Assembly (NCBI RefSeq): GCF_965200585.1
Contig: NZ_OZ241361.1
Length of the DNA stretch: 64,000 nucleotides
From: Bacterioplanoides sp965200585
Lineage (GTDB): Bacteria > Pseudomonadota > Gammaproteobacteria > Pseudomonadales > Oceanobacteraceae
Direction: 5' to 3' (one strand)
Shown: positions 21,453 to 30,516 of the stretch, piece after piece
Layout of the letters: each line of letters begins with the position of its first letter
How positions within the stretch are numbered: the first letter of the stretch is position 1
The notes under the pieces: generated by a model
Database searches by the model: none
What the model was told of the DNA's origin: nothing
What the model saw: only the letters and a program-made list of their open reading frames with translations
Program-made: the position numbers and the translations under genes

Positions 21453-21923
21453 ATGCCAAGAAGAAGAGTCGCCGCCAAACGCGAGATTCTGCCAGATCCG
21501 AAATTCGGAAACGTTACACTGGCAAAATTTATGAACCACGTAATGATCAGTGGTAAAAAATCCATCGCCGAAAAAATCGTTTACGGTGCACTGGATGCAG
21601 TTGAAGCTAAGCAGGGTGGTAACCCGGTTGAGCTGTTCGATGCTGCTTTAGAGGCTATCCAGCCTATCGTGGAAGTTAAGAGCCGCCGTGTTGGTGGTGC
21701 TACTTACCAGGTTCCTGTTGAAGTACGTCCTGCTCGTCGTATGGCTCTGGCTATGCGTTGGTTAGTAGATGCTGCTCGTTCCCGTGGTGAAAAATCCATG
21801 GCTCAGCGTCTGGCTAACGAAATGATGGACGCTGCTGAAGGCAAAGGCGCTGCGGTTAAGAAACGTGAAGACGTTCACCGTATGGCTGAAGCTAACAAAG
21901 CTTTCTCTCACTACCGTTTCTAA
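21453..21923 (+). CDS. rpsG: 30S ribosomal protein S7
   Basis: S7 (156 residues) nucleates the 30S head and contacts E-site tRNA. The N-terminus (MPRRRVAAKREILPDPKFG) and the basic block RVGGATYQVPVEVRP are typical. In E. coli, S7 represses translation at the rpsL-rpsG junction; here that gap is 147 bases, long enough for such a site, but I did not resolve a fold. Confidence 0.98.
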   Translation: MPRRRVAAKREILPDPKFGNVTLAKFMNHVMISGKKSIAEKIVYGALDAVEAKQGGNPVELFDAALEAIQPIVEVKSRRVGGATYQVPVEVRPARRMALAMRWLVDAARSRGEKSMAQRLANEMMDAAEGKGAAVKKREDVHRMAEANKAFSHYRF

Positions 21924-21953
21924 GTTATCTGAAACACAGTGGTTTGAGAAACT

Positions 21954-22020
21954 GGGCGCTGTTCTTGTGCGCCCATTGTTAAGGCTGGCTCCGTTCGCGG
22001 GCCGCCTTAACTGATCCCAA
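21954..22020 (+). promoter_or_regulatory. Two hairpins in the rpsG-fusA spacer
   Basis: GGGCGC (21954-21959) pairs with GCGCCC (21969-21974), and TTAAGGC (21979-21985) pairs with GCCTTAA (22014-22020) around a GC-rich interior. There is no U-tract. They may modulate read-through or translation of fusA. Confidence 0.45.
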
Positions 22021-22046
22021 GACCAACCAGTAAGGACTCTATTACA

Positions 22047-24155
22047 GTGGCTCGTACTACTCCGATTGAACGTTATCGTAATATTGGTATCTGTGCGCAC
22101 GTCGATGCGGGTAAAACCACAACGACCGAGCGTGTTTTGTTCTATACCGGTGTTTCTCACAAAATCGGTGAGGTACATGACGGTGCAGCAACAATGGACT
22201 GGATGGAGCAGGAGCAGGAGCGTGGTATTACCATTACCTCGGCTGCAACGACCTGTTTCTGGTCAGGTATGGGAAAACAGTTCGACGAGCACCGTATCAA
22301 CATTATTGATACTCCTGGGCACGTGGACTTTACCATTGAGGTAGAGCGTTCTTTGCGTGTACTGGATGGTGCAGTTGTTGTGCTGTGTGGATCGTCCGGT
22401 GTTCAGCCTCAGACTGAAACCGTTTGGCGTCAGGCCAATAAATACGAAGTGCCACGTATGGTCTTCGTTAACAAAATGGACCGTGCCGGTGCCGACTACT
22501 TTATGGTGGTTGACCAGCTGAAAGAGCGTTTAGGCGCAAATGCGGTTCCGGTTCAGATCAATATCGGCGCTGAAGATGAATTCAAAGGCGTGGTCGATCT
22601 GATCAAAATGAAAGCCATTATGTGGAATGAAGCCGACCAGGGAACTACCTTCACTTATGAAGATATTCCGGCTGATCTGGTGGATACCGCTAATGAATGG
22701 CGCGAGCACATGCTCGAAGCGGCAGCTGAAGCTTCCGATGATCTGATGGAAAAATACCTGGAAGAGGGTGATCTGTCAGAAGAAGAAATCAAGCAGGCGC
22801 TGCGTCAGCAAACGCTGGCTAATGAAGCGGTTCTGGTATGTTGTGGCTCCGCCTTTAAGAATAAAGGTGTGCAGGCGGTACTGGACGCTGTCATCGAATT
22901 TATGCCGTCACCGACTGAGGTGAAGGCCATCGAAGGTATTCTTGACGACAAAGACGAAAGCACTGCTGAGCGTCATGCCTCCGATGAAGAACCGTTTGCT
23001 TCCCTGGCCTTCAAAATCGCCACCGACCCGTTTGTGGGTACGCTGACTTTCGTGCGGGTTTACTCCGGCGTGTTGCAGTCGGGTGATGCGGTATGGAACC
23101 CGGTGAAAGGCAAGCGTGAGCGTGTTGGTCGTATGGTGCAGATGCACGCCAACTCGCGTGAAGAAATTAAAGAAGTACGTGCTGGCGATATTGCCGCGTT
23201 GATTGGTCTGAAAGATGTCACTACCGGTGACACCTTGTGTAATCAGGACCAGAAGAATCGTATTACCCTTGAGCGCATGGAGTTCCCGGAGCCGGTTATC
23301 TCGGTGGCGGTTGAGCCTAAGTCTCAGGCGGATCAGGAAAAGATGGGTGTTGCACTGGGCAAGTTAGCTCAGGAAGATCCATCTTTCCGGGTAGAAACTG
23401 ACGAAGAATCCGGCCAGACCATTATTTCTGGCATGGGTGAGCTTCACCTCGACATCATCGTCGATCGTATGAAGCGTGAATTTAAAGTTGAGTGTAACGT
23501 TGGTAAGCCGCAGGTGGCCTACCGCGAGAAGATCTCACAAGTCGTCGAAATTAATCACAAGTTCGCCAAGCAATCCGGTGGTCGTGGTCAGTATGGTCAC
23601 GTGGTGGTGCGCTTTGAGCCGTCTGAAGATGAGTCGGAGGAAGGGCTGGAGTTTGTGAATGAAATCACCGGTGGTGCTATTCCGCGTGAATACATCCCGG
23701 CGGTTGAAAAAGGTATTGAAGAGCAGATGAAAAACGGCGTACTGGCGGGTTATCCGCTGCTGGGCCTGAAAGCCACTCTGTTCGATGGTTCTTTCCATGA
23801 CGTCGATTCGAATGAAATGGCGTTTAAGATTGCTGCTTCACAGGCGACTAAAAAGCTTGGTCAGGAAGGGTCTCCCGTTCTGATGGAGCCAATGATGAAA
23901 GTTGAAGTGGTAACCCCTGAGGATTACATGGGCGATGTGGTCGGTGACCTGAATCGTCGCCGTGGCCTGATCAGTGGAATGGAAGATTCTCCATCCGGAA
24001 AAGTCGTGAATGCCTCTGTGCCGCTGGCAGAAATGTTCGGTTATGCAACCGATCTGCGCTCAGCATCACAAGGTCGTGCGACCTACTCGATGGAATTTGA
24101 AAAATATGCGGAAGCACCTTCCAGTGTCGCCGAAGCAATTATTAACCGTTACTAA
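22047..24155 (+). CDS. fusA: Elongation factor G
   Basis: EF-G (702 residues) is the GTPase that drives ribosomal translocation and, with RRF, recycling. Motifs are G1 AHVDAGKTTTTERVLFYTG, switch II DTPGHVDFT and NKMDRAGADY; domains II-V follow (SGGRGQYGHVVV in domain IV). It starts at GTG 22047 with TAAGGA upstream. The length matches E. coli FusA (704). Confidence 0.97.
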   Translation: MARTTPIERYRNIGICAHVDAGKTTTTERVLFYTGVSHKIGEVHDGAATMDWMEQEQERGITITSAATTCFWSGMGKQFDEHRINIIDTPGHVDFTIEVERSLRVLDGAVVVLCGSSGVQPQTETVWRQANKYEVPRMVFVNKMDRAGADYFMVVDQLKERLGANAVPVQINIGAEDEFKGVVDLIKMKAIMWNEADQGTTFTYEDIPADLVDTANEWREHMLEAAAEASDDLMEKYLEEGDLSEEEIKQALRQQTLANEAVLVCCGSAFKNKGVQAVLDAVIEFMPSPTEVKAIEGILDDKDESTAERHASDEEPFASLAFKIATDPFVGTLTFVRVYSGVLQSGDAVWNPVKGKRERVGRMVQMHANSREEIKEVRAGDIAALIGLKDVTTGDTLCNQDQKNRITLERMEFPEPVISVAVEPKSQADQEKMGVALGKLAQEDPSFRVETDEESGQTIISGMGELHLDIIVDRMKREFKVECNVGKPQVAYREKISQVVEINHKFAKQSGGRGQYGHVVVRFEPSEDESEEGLEFVNEITGGAIPREYIPAVEKGIEEQMKNGVLAGYPLLGLKATLFDGSFHDVDSNEMAFKIAASQATKKLGQEGSPVLMEPMMKVEVVTPEDYMGDVVGDLNRRRGLISGMEDSPSGKVVNASVPLAEMFGYATDLRSASQGRATYSMEFEKYAEAPSSVAEAIINRY

Positions 24156-24197
24156 TTTTAGTAAACAGTAATCACATAATCTTTAACGAGGTGTTTT

Positions 24198-25421
24198 ATG
24201 GCTAAGGAAACGTTTGAGCGTTCCAAACCGCACGTAAACGTAGGCACCATTGGTCACGTTGACCATGGTAAAACCACTCTGACTGCAGCGCTGACCCGCG
24301 TATGTGCAGAAGTATGGGGCGGCGAACTGGTAGCTTTTGAAGGTATCGACAACGCACCAGAAGAGCGTGAGCGTGGTATCACCATCTCAACTTCTCACGT
24401 TGAATACGAATCCCCAAGCCGTCACTACGCGCACGTAGACTGCCCGGGACACGCGGATTATGTTAAAAACATGATCACCGGTGCTGCTCAGATGGACGGC
24501 GCTATCCTGGTATGTGGTTCTACTGACGGCCCAATGCCTCAGACTCGTGAGCACATCCTGCTGTCTCGTCAGGTTGGTGTACCATACATCGTAGTATTCC
24601 TGAACAAAGCTGACCTGCTGGCTGAAGACTGCGGCGGCGCAGACTCTGAAGAATACGCAGAAATGCTGGAACTGGTTGAAATGGAACTGCGTGACCTGCT
24701 GTCTGAATACGACTTCCCAGGTGACGACACGCCAATCATCCCAGGTTCTGCTCTGATGGCTCTGAACGGCGAAGACGACAACGAAATGGGTACTACCGCG
24801 GTTAAGAAGCTGGTAGAAACTCTGGATGAATACATCCCAGAGCCAGAGCGTGCGATCGACGGCGACTTCATCATGCCAATCGAAGACGTATTCTCTATTC
24901 AAGGCCGTGGTACTGTTGTAACTGGTCGTGTTGAGCGCGGCATCATCAATACTGGTGAAGAAGTTGCGATCATCGGTATCAAAGAGACCACTACTACTAC
25001 CTGTACTGGTGTAGAAATGTTCCGTAAGATCCTGGACGAAGGCCGTGCGGGTGAGAACGTTGGTGTTCTGCTGCGTGGTACTAAGCGTGACGAAGTTGAG
25101 CGTGGTCAGGTACTGGCTAAGCCAGGTTCTATCACTCCTCACACCAAGTTCACCTCTGAAGTATACGTACTGGGTAAAGATGAAGGTGGTCGTCACACGC
25201 CATTCTTCAAAGGCTACCGTCCGCAGTTCTACTTCCGTACTACTGACGTAACTGGCGCTGTTGAGCTGCCAGAAGGCGTTGAAATGGTAATGCCAGGTGA
25301 CAACGTGACTCTGTCTGTCGAGCTGATCGCTCCGATCGCGATGGACGAAGGTCTGCGTTTTGCGATCCGTGAAGGCGGCCGTACTGTAGGTGCTGGTGTT
25401 GTAGCATCTATCGTTGAGTAA
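24198..25421 (+). CDS. tufA: Elongation factor Tu (copy 2, str operon)
   Basis: This 407-residue EF-Tu is identical in protein sequence to the copy at 7264. After two early synonymous changes the two genes share a run of several hundred identical bases, with scattered synonymous differences later. Such a pattern reflects gene conversion. It closes the str operon 42 bases after fusA and is followed by a terminator. The acidic insertion after NKAD is shared. Confidence 0.97.
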   Translation: MAKETFERSKPHVNVGTIGHVDHGKTTLTAALTRVCAEVWGGELVAFEGIDNAPEERERGITISTSHVEYESPSRHYAHVDCPGHADYVKNMITGAAQMDGAILVCGSTDGPMPQTREHILLSRQVGVPYIVVFLNKADLLAEDCGGADSEEYAEMLELVEMELRDLLSEYDFPGDDTPIIPGSALMALNGEDDNEMGTTAVKKLVETLDEYIPEPERAIDGDFIMPIEDVFSIQGRGTVVTGRVERGIINTGEEVAIIGIKETTTTTCTGVEMFRKILDEGRAGENVGVLLRGTKRDEVERGQVLAKPGSITPHTKFTSEVYVLGKDEGGRHTPFFKGYRPQFYFRTTDVTGAVELPEGVEMVMPGDNVTLSVELIAPIAMDEGLRFAIREGGRTVGAGVVASIVE

Positions 25422-25446
25422 TAATTGCTAAGCAATTAACTCTCCC

Positions 25447-25476
25447 AAAAAGCCGGGCTATTTAGCCCGGTTTTTT
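25447..25476. terminator. Bidirectional terminator between tufA and the chemoreceptor
   Basis: CCGGGCTA (25453-25460) pairs perfectly with TAGCCCGG (25463-25470). T6 follows on the plus strand and A5 precedes, so the minus-strand transcript also gets a U-tract. It serves tufA and the convergent gene ending at 25517. Confidence 0.93.
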
Positions 25477-25516
25477 GTGCCTGCGATTTGGCGAGCGCGG
25501 AATGGGTTGGTTTTGC

Positions 25517-27343
25517 TCAGTCTATGGTTTTAGGGTCGATGGCAAACTGCTCGCAGTGTTGTTGATAAAGCGATTTCAGTTCCGCTTCTCCCATCAGGTT
25601 GCCAGCTTCATTGCGATAGCTTCCCTGGCCTTTCATCGCCTGTCCCTGCCAGTTCTGTTCGATTTGCTGGCGAGCTGCTTGGTTGTTGAACCAATGAATA
25701 AACTGATTGGCGCGTGCCAATAAGCGATAACTGGCAGCTGAGGCATTAACGCCCATGCAGTAATAAAAAGGTTCTGGCGGGATATTGTCTGCAAGCAATT
25801 CAATCTTGCCTTTCCAGGGGCTGTTCGGATGATTGCAGGCCCAGTAAAAAATCGGCAGATCGACACCAAAAACATCGACTACGCCATCCGCCAGAGCATT
25901 GTGAATCCGTGACTGGTCAGAGTAAGCAATCAGGTTGGCAAGTTTCACTTTGCCGCCGGGTTTGTTTTCGTTGCTGCTCCAGCGCACACCGCTGTCTTCC
26001 AGTAGCTGAATGGCCGCAGGATCGTTAATCACTCCCATAACCTTGCCTTCAAGATCACTGATGCCATTGATAAGGTTATCGCCGTGACGCCGTGCAAGTA
26101 CCCAGGGCAGGTACGAGTAAGCTTCTGAATACGCCACCTGATCGTATTCTGCTGATGGAGGGAGGGCGCTGATTACAATATCAGCCATCGGCTCGCCCAG
26201 TTTCATACCACTGGTCAGCAGTTCGGTGCACATATCCCAGGGGACTTCGATAAACTCAACATCAACCCCCAGATATTTTGCAAACGCAGTCGCGTAATCG
26301 ACGTCCATGCCGGACAGTGGCTGACCGATGCGCTCACGAAAGGATAGGCCAATAAAATTCGGCTCAATGGCGACGCGTAGTTTTCCGCGTTGCAGAATGT
26401 CATCCAGCTGATCGTGTTCCGGATCGGGTACCAGATGCATTTTCTGCATAGTGCGATTAATGGTTGATAGCGCTTCGCTGATGGCACCGTTTTGCAGATT
26501 AATCCGGTCAAGCCCGGTATGGGTTTCCGTCAGAACATCACAAATCATCTGATTTTTACTGGCAATGCGTTCCATTGAGCCGTTGCTTAACTCCAGTGTT
26601 TCAAAGATGACGGCGGTATTTTCCATCACTGCATTAAGTTGTTCGGTAGTCTGTTGAAACAGCTCGGTTAGCTGATGAGTGGCGGCTTCAATGACTTCGA
26701 TAAAGTGACTCATGCGCACTGCGTTATCGCTACGGATGTCCAGCAGCTCCTGATTGACCTCGTCGAAGTTAAGCTGTTCGGCGGCCTGGTTAACCCGCTC
26801 CATAGTAACGGATGCCAGGCTGCGGACTTCGTCAGCCACGACCGAAAAACCACGGCCATGATCACCGGCGCGGGCAGCTTCAATAGCCGCGTTCAGGGCC
26901 AGCAGGTTAATGCCTTTGCCAATTTCAAGGATGCCGTTTAATACGTCGCTAACGCTGGCTGACTTCTGTTCCAGCGATTCCGAAATACGCTCCAGTCCCT
27001 GACCGATTGACTGGTTGACCTCCTGAACCTCAATGGAGATCTGGGACTGCAGTTCGGTGACCGTGGTATTGGAGCTATTCAGATAATCACTGGCAGTATT
27101 CAACTCGTGATCGAGTTTGGCCGAACGTTGACTGATTTCAGACAGGCAGTTTTCCTGGGTTTGCTGGCTGCGAAACATTTGCCGCGTCAGTTTGCCTGTT
27201 TGCTCATTGATCAGTTGTAAGGAGCGAAACAGGCGCTTTTCATCAGTGCCGAAAGAAGAGGTGTTGTTGGTGTCCGGCTGAGGTAGATCGATCTCTTGTG
27301 CTTTGTCGGTATCGCGACGAAAGAGCTGAGCGAAAGAGGGCAT
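25517..27343 (-). CDS. Soluble chemoreceptor with C-terminal periplasmic-binding-protein-type domain
   Basis: I start this gene at 27343 (MPSFAQLFRR), giving 608 residues; the frame stays open 46 codons further upstream, but that stretch does not look like protein. There is no signal peptide or membrane helix. Residues about 40-300 are coiled coil with the chemoreceptor tip (INLLALNAAIEAARAGDHGRG, about 145-165). Residues about 316-560 match the family 3 solute-binding fold (DDILQRGKLRVAIEPNFIG, then GMDVDYATAFAKYLG). An amino-acid-type binding domain in the cytoplasm, C-terminal to the signalling domain, is unusual. It lies opposite to and between tufA and rpsJ. The ligand is unknown. Confidence 0.85.
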   Translation of the reverse strand: MPSFAQLFRRDTDKAQEIDLPQPDTNNTSSFGTDEKRLFRSLQLINEQTGKLTRQMFRSQQTQENCLSEISQRSAKLDHELNTASDYLNSSNTTVTELQSQISIEVQEVNQSIGQGLERISESLEQKSASVSDVLNGILEIGKGINLLALNAAIEAARAGDHGRGFSVVADEVRSLASVTMERVNQAAEQLNFDEVNQELLDIRSDNAVRMSHFIEVIEAATHQLTELFQQTTEQLNAVMENTAVIFETLELSNGSMERIASKNQMICDVLTETHTGLDRINLQNGAISEALSTINRTMQKMHLVPDPEHDQLDDILQRGKLRVAIEPNFIGLSFRERIGQPLSGMDVDYATAFAKYLGVDVEFIEVPWDMCTELLTSGMKLGEPMADIVISALPPSAEYDQVAYSEAYSYLPWVLARRHGDNLINGISDLEGKVMGVINDPAAIQLLEDSGVRWSSNENKPGGKVKLANLIAYSDQSRIHNALADGVVDVFGVDLPIFYWACNHPNSPWKGKIELLADNIPPEPFYYCMGVNASAASYRLLARANQFIHWFNNQAARQQIEQNWQGQAMKGQGSYRNEAGNLMGEAELKSLYQQHCEQFAIDPKTID

Positions 27344-27702
27344 AGGGTGTATCCGCGTAAATTGAACTGTAGCGAATTCAGCAAGTATGGTGCCAGTGAA
27401 TTTAGAAAGGGGAGTGCACGAGTACGCGCATAAGCTGGGTGATTGGTGAGCAGAAGTGTGCGTGTTATTAAGATTATGCACAATAAAGAGGCGCCAGGGC
27501 TTTTGCTTATTTGATATTTGTTGGCTGGCTGTTTTTTATTCAGTAAGTGGTTGTTTTTCATTCAGCTGGCTGTTGACTCAGAAAGCGCTGGTCTATAGAA
27601 TCCCGTCTCCTTTTTTAGCGTCTTGATGCCGTCTGAATAAAGGAAAATTAGAGGAATCGCTATCCAACGCGGTTCTGGTTCTTTGATTTTGGGAGTTTGG
27701 TG
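27344..27702. other. Spacer between divergent chemoreceptor and S10 operon
   Basis: The 359 bases hold the S10 operon promoter near their right end (27573-27601) and a leader of about 95 bases. On the minus strand a CATAAT sequence near 27470 could be a -10 for the chemoreceptor, without a clear -35. I see no further gene. The left half is AT-rich and has no obvious remnant of another ribosomal gene. Confidence 0.5.
27573..27601 (+). promoter_or_regulatory. Promoter of the S10 operon
   Basis: -35 TTGACT (27573-27578) and -10 TAGAAT (27596-27601) are separated by 17 bases. The predicted leader is about 95 bases to rpsJ and includes TCTCC-TTTTTT, but no S10-leader fold that I can recognise. 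Confidence 0.75.
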
Positions 27703-28014
27703 ATGCAAAACCAACGTATCCGTATCCGTTTGAAAGCATTCGACCATCGTCTGATCGATTCTTCGACTCAGGAGATTGTTGAAACCGCTAAACGTACGGG
27801 CGCTCAGGTTCGTGGTCCTATTCCACTGCCTACTCGTAAAGAGCGTTTTACCGTTCTGATCTCTCCGCACGTTAACAAAGACGCGCGTGATCAGTACGAA
27901 ATCCGTACTCACAAGCGCATGCTCGACATCGTTGAGCCAACTGAGAAAACAGTTGACGCGCTGATGAAGCTGGATCTGGCAGCCGGTGTGGAAGTTCAGA
28001 TCAGCCTGGGTTAA
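27703..28014 (+). CDS. rpsJ: 30S ribosomal protein S10 (NusE)
   Basis: S10 (103 residues) is a 30S head protein and, as NusE, partners NusB and NusG in antitermination. The start is ATG 27703 with GGGAG seven bases upstream; in-frame TTG/GTG codons just before it are not needed. The sequence (QRIRIRLKAFDHRLID ... PLPTRKERFTVLISPHVNK) is canonical. It is first in the S10 cluster. Confidence 0.97.
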   Translation: MQNQRIRIRLKAFDHRLIDSSTQEIVETAKRTGAQVRGPIPLPTRKERFTVLISPHVNKDARDQYEIRTHKRMLDIVEPTEKTVDALMKLDLAAGVEVQISLG

Positions 28015-28031
28015 TTCTTACGAATTTCCCC

Positions 28032-28085
28032 TTACACAGTGCTCTGTGTAACGCCCGTTCACTTATACCGAGTGAAAGCTGGGCG
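28032..28085 (+). promoter_or_regulatory. Two strong hairpins between rpsJ and rplC
   Basis: TTACACAG (28032-28039) pairs perfectly with CTGTGTAA (28044-28051) over a TGCT loop. Immediately after, CGCCC (28052-28056) pairs with GGGCG (28081-28085) and encloses TTCACT/AGTGAA (28058-28063 with 28071-28076). No U-tract follows. They occupy half of the 112-base gap and may be an autoregulatory site controlling rplC onwards. Confidence 0.6.
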
Positions 28086-28126
28086 GCCATAGTGGGTTAA
28101 GCCCCGTACACGAGAGGAAATACAAA

Positions 28127-28759
28127 ATGGCAATTGGTATTGTCGGTAAAAAGGCGGGCATGACTCGCGTATTTACTGAAGCAGGTCAATCTGTTGCTGT
28201 AACTGTGCTTGAAGTAACGCCTAACCGCATTACTCAGGTTAAAACCGCCGAAACTGACGGTTACAGTGCACTGCAGGTTACTTATGGTGAGAAGAAAGCT
28301 TCTCGCGTTTCTAAGCCGGAAGGCGGCCACTTTGCGAAAGCAAATGTTGAAGCTGGTCGTGGTCTTCTGGAATTCCGTACTGAAGAAGCGCTGGCAGTAG
28401 GCGAAAGCTTATCTGTTGAGCAATTCGAAGCAGGTCAAAAGGTAGACGTAACCGGTACTTCTAAAGGTAAAGGTTTCCAGGGCGGCGTTAAGCGTTGGAA
28501 CTTCTCTACTCAGGATGCAACTCACGGTAACTCTTTGTCTCACCGTGCTCCTGGTTCTATCGGTCAGTGTCAAACACCAGGCCGCGTATGGAAAGGTAAG
28601 AAAATGGCAGGCCACATGGGTGCTGAGCAGGTAACTACTCAGGGTCTTGAGGTTGTGCGCGTTGACGCAGAAAACAATCTGCTGTTGATCAAAGGTGCTG
28701 TTCCAGGTGCGACTGGTTCCGATGTAATTGTTAAACCAGCTGTAAAGGCTAAGGGGTAA
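28127..28759 (+). CDS. rplC: 50S ribosomal protein L3
   Basis: L3 (210 residues) reaches the peptidyl-transferase centre and nucleates 50S assembly. The start MAIGIVGKKAGMTRVFTEAG and the loop block RAPGSIGQCQTPGRVWKGKK are typical; the Gln in this block is the usual PrmB methylation site. ATG 28127 is preceded by GAGAGGAAA. rplD follows after 3 bases. Confidence 0.97.
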   Translation: MAIGIVGKKAGMTRVFTEAGQSVAVTVLEVTPNRITQVKTAETDGYSALQVTYGEKKASRVSKPEGGHFAKANVEAGRGLLEFRTEEALAVGESLSVEQFEAGQKVDVTGTSKGKGFQGGVKRWNFSTQDATHGNSLSHRAPGSIGQCQTPGRVWKGKKMAGHMGAEQVTTQGLEVVRVDAENNLLLIKGAVPGATGSDVIVKPAVKAKG

Positions 28760-28762
28760 GCA

Positions 28763-29365
28763 ATGGAACTGAAAACTAACTCTGGTGCAGCGGTAGCTGT
28801 TTCTGATGTAGCCTTTGGTCGTGAATTCAACGAATCTCTGGTTCACCAGGTTGTAACTGCTTATCTGGCAGGCGCTCGTCAGGGCTCCAAAGCTCAGAAG
28901 AGCCGTTCTGATGTTGCTGGCGGTGGTGCTAAGCCATGGCGTCAAAAAGGAACTGGTCGTGCCCGTGCAGGTACTGCTAGCTCTCCTATCTGGCGTTCAG
29001 GTGGTGTTACTTTTGCTGCTCGTCCACGTGACTTCTCTCAGAAAGTAAACAAGAAGATGTATCGCGCTGCGATGCAGGCCATTCTGTCTGAGCTGGTTCG
29101 TCAGGAGCGTTTAATCGTTGCTGATTCTTTCGCAGTTGAATCTCATAAGACGAAAGAATTTGTTGCCAAGCTGAATGAACTGAACCTGGATAACGTATTA
29201 ATCGTTGCCGGTGAAGTTGACGAAAAACTGTATCTGGCTGCTCGTAACGTACCACACGTTGGTGTTACTGAAGCTGCAGCAATTGATCCGGTTAGCCTGA
29301 TCGCATTCGATAAAGTTCTGGTAACTGTAGACGCTCTGAAAAAACTTGAGGAGACCTACGCATGA
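28763..29365 (+). CDS. rplD: 50S ribosomal protein L4
   Basis: L4 (200 residues) lines the exit tunnel and in E. coli is the autoregulator of the S10 operon. The tunnel loop KPWRQKGTGRARAGTASSPIW is present. The stop overlaps the rplW start (ATGA). Confidence 0.97.
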   Translation: MELKTNSGAAVAVSDVAFGREFNESLVHQVVTAYLAGARQGSKAQKSRSDVAGGGAKPWRQKGTGRARAGTASSPIWRSGGVTFAARPRDFSQKVNKKMYRAAMQAILSELVRQERLIVADSFAVESHKTKEFVAKLNELNLDNVLIVAGEVDEKLYLAARNVPHVGVTEAAAIDPVSLIAFDKVLVTVDALKKLEETYA

Positions 29366-29658
29366 ACCAAGAACGTATCTATCAAGTATTAGTTGCGCCG
29401 CACATCTCTGAAAAAGCAACCATCGTTGCAGAGAAGGCCGGTCAATACGTATTCCGTGTTGCTCCAGATGCGACTAAGCCTGAAATCAAAAAAGCTGTTG
29501 AAGCTCTGTTCGAAGTGAAAGTTCAGTCCGTACAGACCGTTAACATCAAAGGCAAAACCAAGCGTACCGCTCGCGGTATGGGCAAGCGTAACGACATTCG
29601 CAAAGCCTACGTTCGCCTGGTTGATGGCCAAGACATCGACTTTGCAGACGCGGAATAA
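29362..29658 (+). CDS. rplW: 50S ribosomal protein L23
   Basis: L23 (98 residues) sits at the tunnel exit and docks trigger factor and SRP. It opens MNQERIYQVLVAPHISEKAT; the internal loop KTKRTARGMGKRNDIRKAYV is normal. The start overlaps rplD by four bases. Confidence 0.97.
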   Translation: MNQERIYQVLVAPHISEKATIVAEKAGQYVFRVAPDATKPEIKKAVEALFEVKVQSVQTVNIKGKTKRTARGMGKRNDIRKAYVRLVDGQDIDFADAE

Positions 29659-29671
29659 GGGGAGCTAAGTT

Positions 29672-30499
29672 ATGGCATTAGTAAAAACTAAACCGACTTC
29701 AGCTGGCCGCCGCCACCTTGTAAAAGTCGTTAACAGCGAACTGCACAAAGGTAAGCCTTTTGCAGCTCTGTTAGAGAAGAAGTCTAAGTCTGGTGGTCGT
29801 AACAACAACGGTCGTATCACCACTCGTCACATTGGTGGTGGTCACAAGCAACACTACCGTGTTATCGACTTCAAACGTAATAAAGATGGTATCCCGGCCG
29901 TTGTTGAGCGTCTGGAATACGATCCAAACCGTAGCGCTAACATCGCTCTGCTGAAGTACGCAGACGGTGAACGTCGTTACATTCTGGCACCAAAAGGCGT
30001 TTCTGCTGGTGATCAGATCATGTCTGGTGAAGAAGCACCGATCAAACCAGGTAGCGCAATGTCTTTGCGTAATATCCCGGTTGGTTCTGTGGTTCACAAC
30101 ATCGAATTGAAGCCAGGTAAAGGCGGTCAGATCGCTCGTTCTGCGGGTACTTCTGCTCAGCTGGTTGCACGCGAAGGTGCTTACTGCACACTGCGTCTGC
30201 GTTCCGGTGAAATGCGCAAGGTTCTGTCTGATTGTCGCGCTACCCTGGGTGAGGTTGGTAATTCAGAACACGCACTGCGTGAACTGGGTAAAGCTGGTGC
30301 GTCGCGCTGGCGTGGTGTTCGTCCTACCGTTCGCGGTGTGGTTATGAACCCGGTAGATCACCCACACGGTGGTGGTGAAGGTCGTACCTCTGGTGGTCGT
30401 CACCCTGTTACTCCTTGGGGCGTTCCGACTAAAGGTTACAAGACTCGTAAGAATAAGCGTACCGATAAACTTATCGTTCGCCGTCGTTCTGCGAAATAA
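29672..30499 (+). CDS. rplB: 50S ribosomal protein L2
   Basis: L2 (275 residues) supports peptidyl-transferase activity and subunit joining. The conserved C-terminal block VRGVVMNPVDHPHGGGEGR contains the essential His. The length matches E. coli (273). Confidence 0.98.
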   Translation: MALVKTKPTSAGRRHLVKVVNSELHKGKPFAALLEKKSKSGGRNNNGRITTRHIGGGHKQHYRVIDFKRNKDGIPAVVERLEYDPNRSANIALLKYADGERRYILAPKGVSAGDQIMSGEEAPIKPGSAMSLRNIPVGSVVHNIELKPGKGGQIARSAGTSAQLVAREGAYCTLRLRSGEMRKVLSDCRATLGEVGNSEHALRELGKAGASRWRGVRPTVRGVVMNPVDHPHGGGEGRTSGGRHPVTPWGVPTKGYKTRKNKRTDKLIVRRRSAK

Positions 30500-30516
30500 T
30501 TAGAGAGGATTGAACT

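Noticed and set aside
27344..27481. 46-residue N-terminal extension of the soluble chemoreceptor
   Set aside because: The residues are Ser/Thr/His/Pro rich without homology, and the Met at 27343 begins a plausible helical protein.
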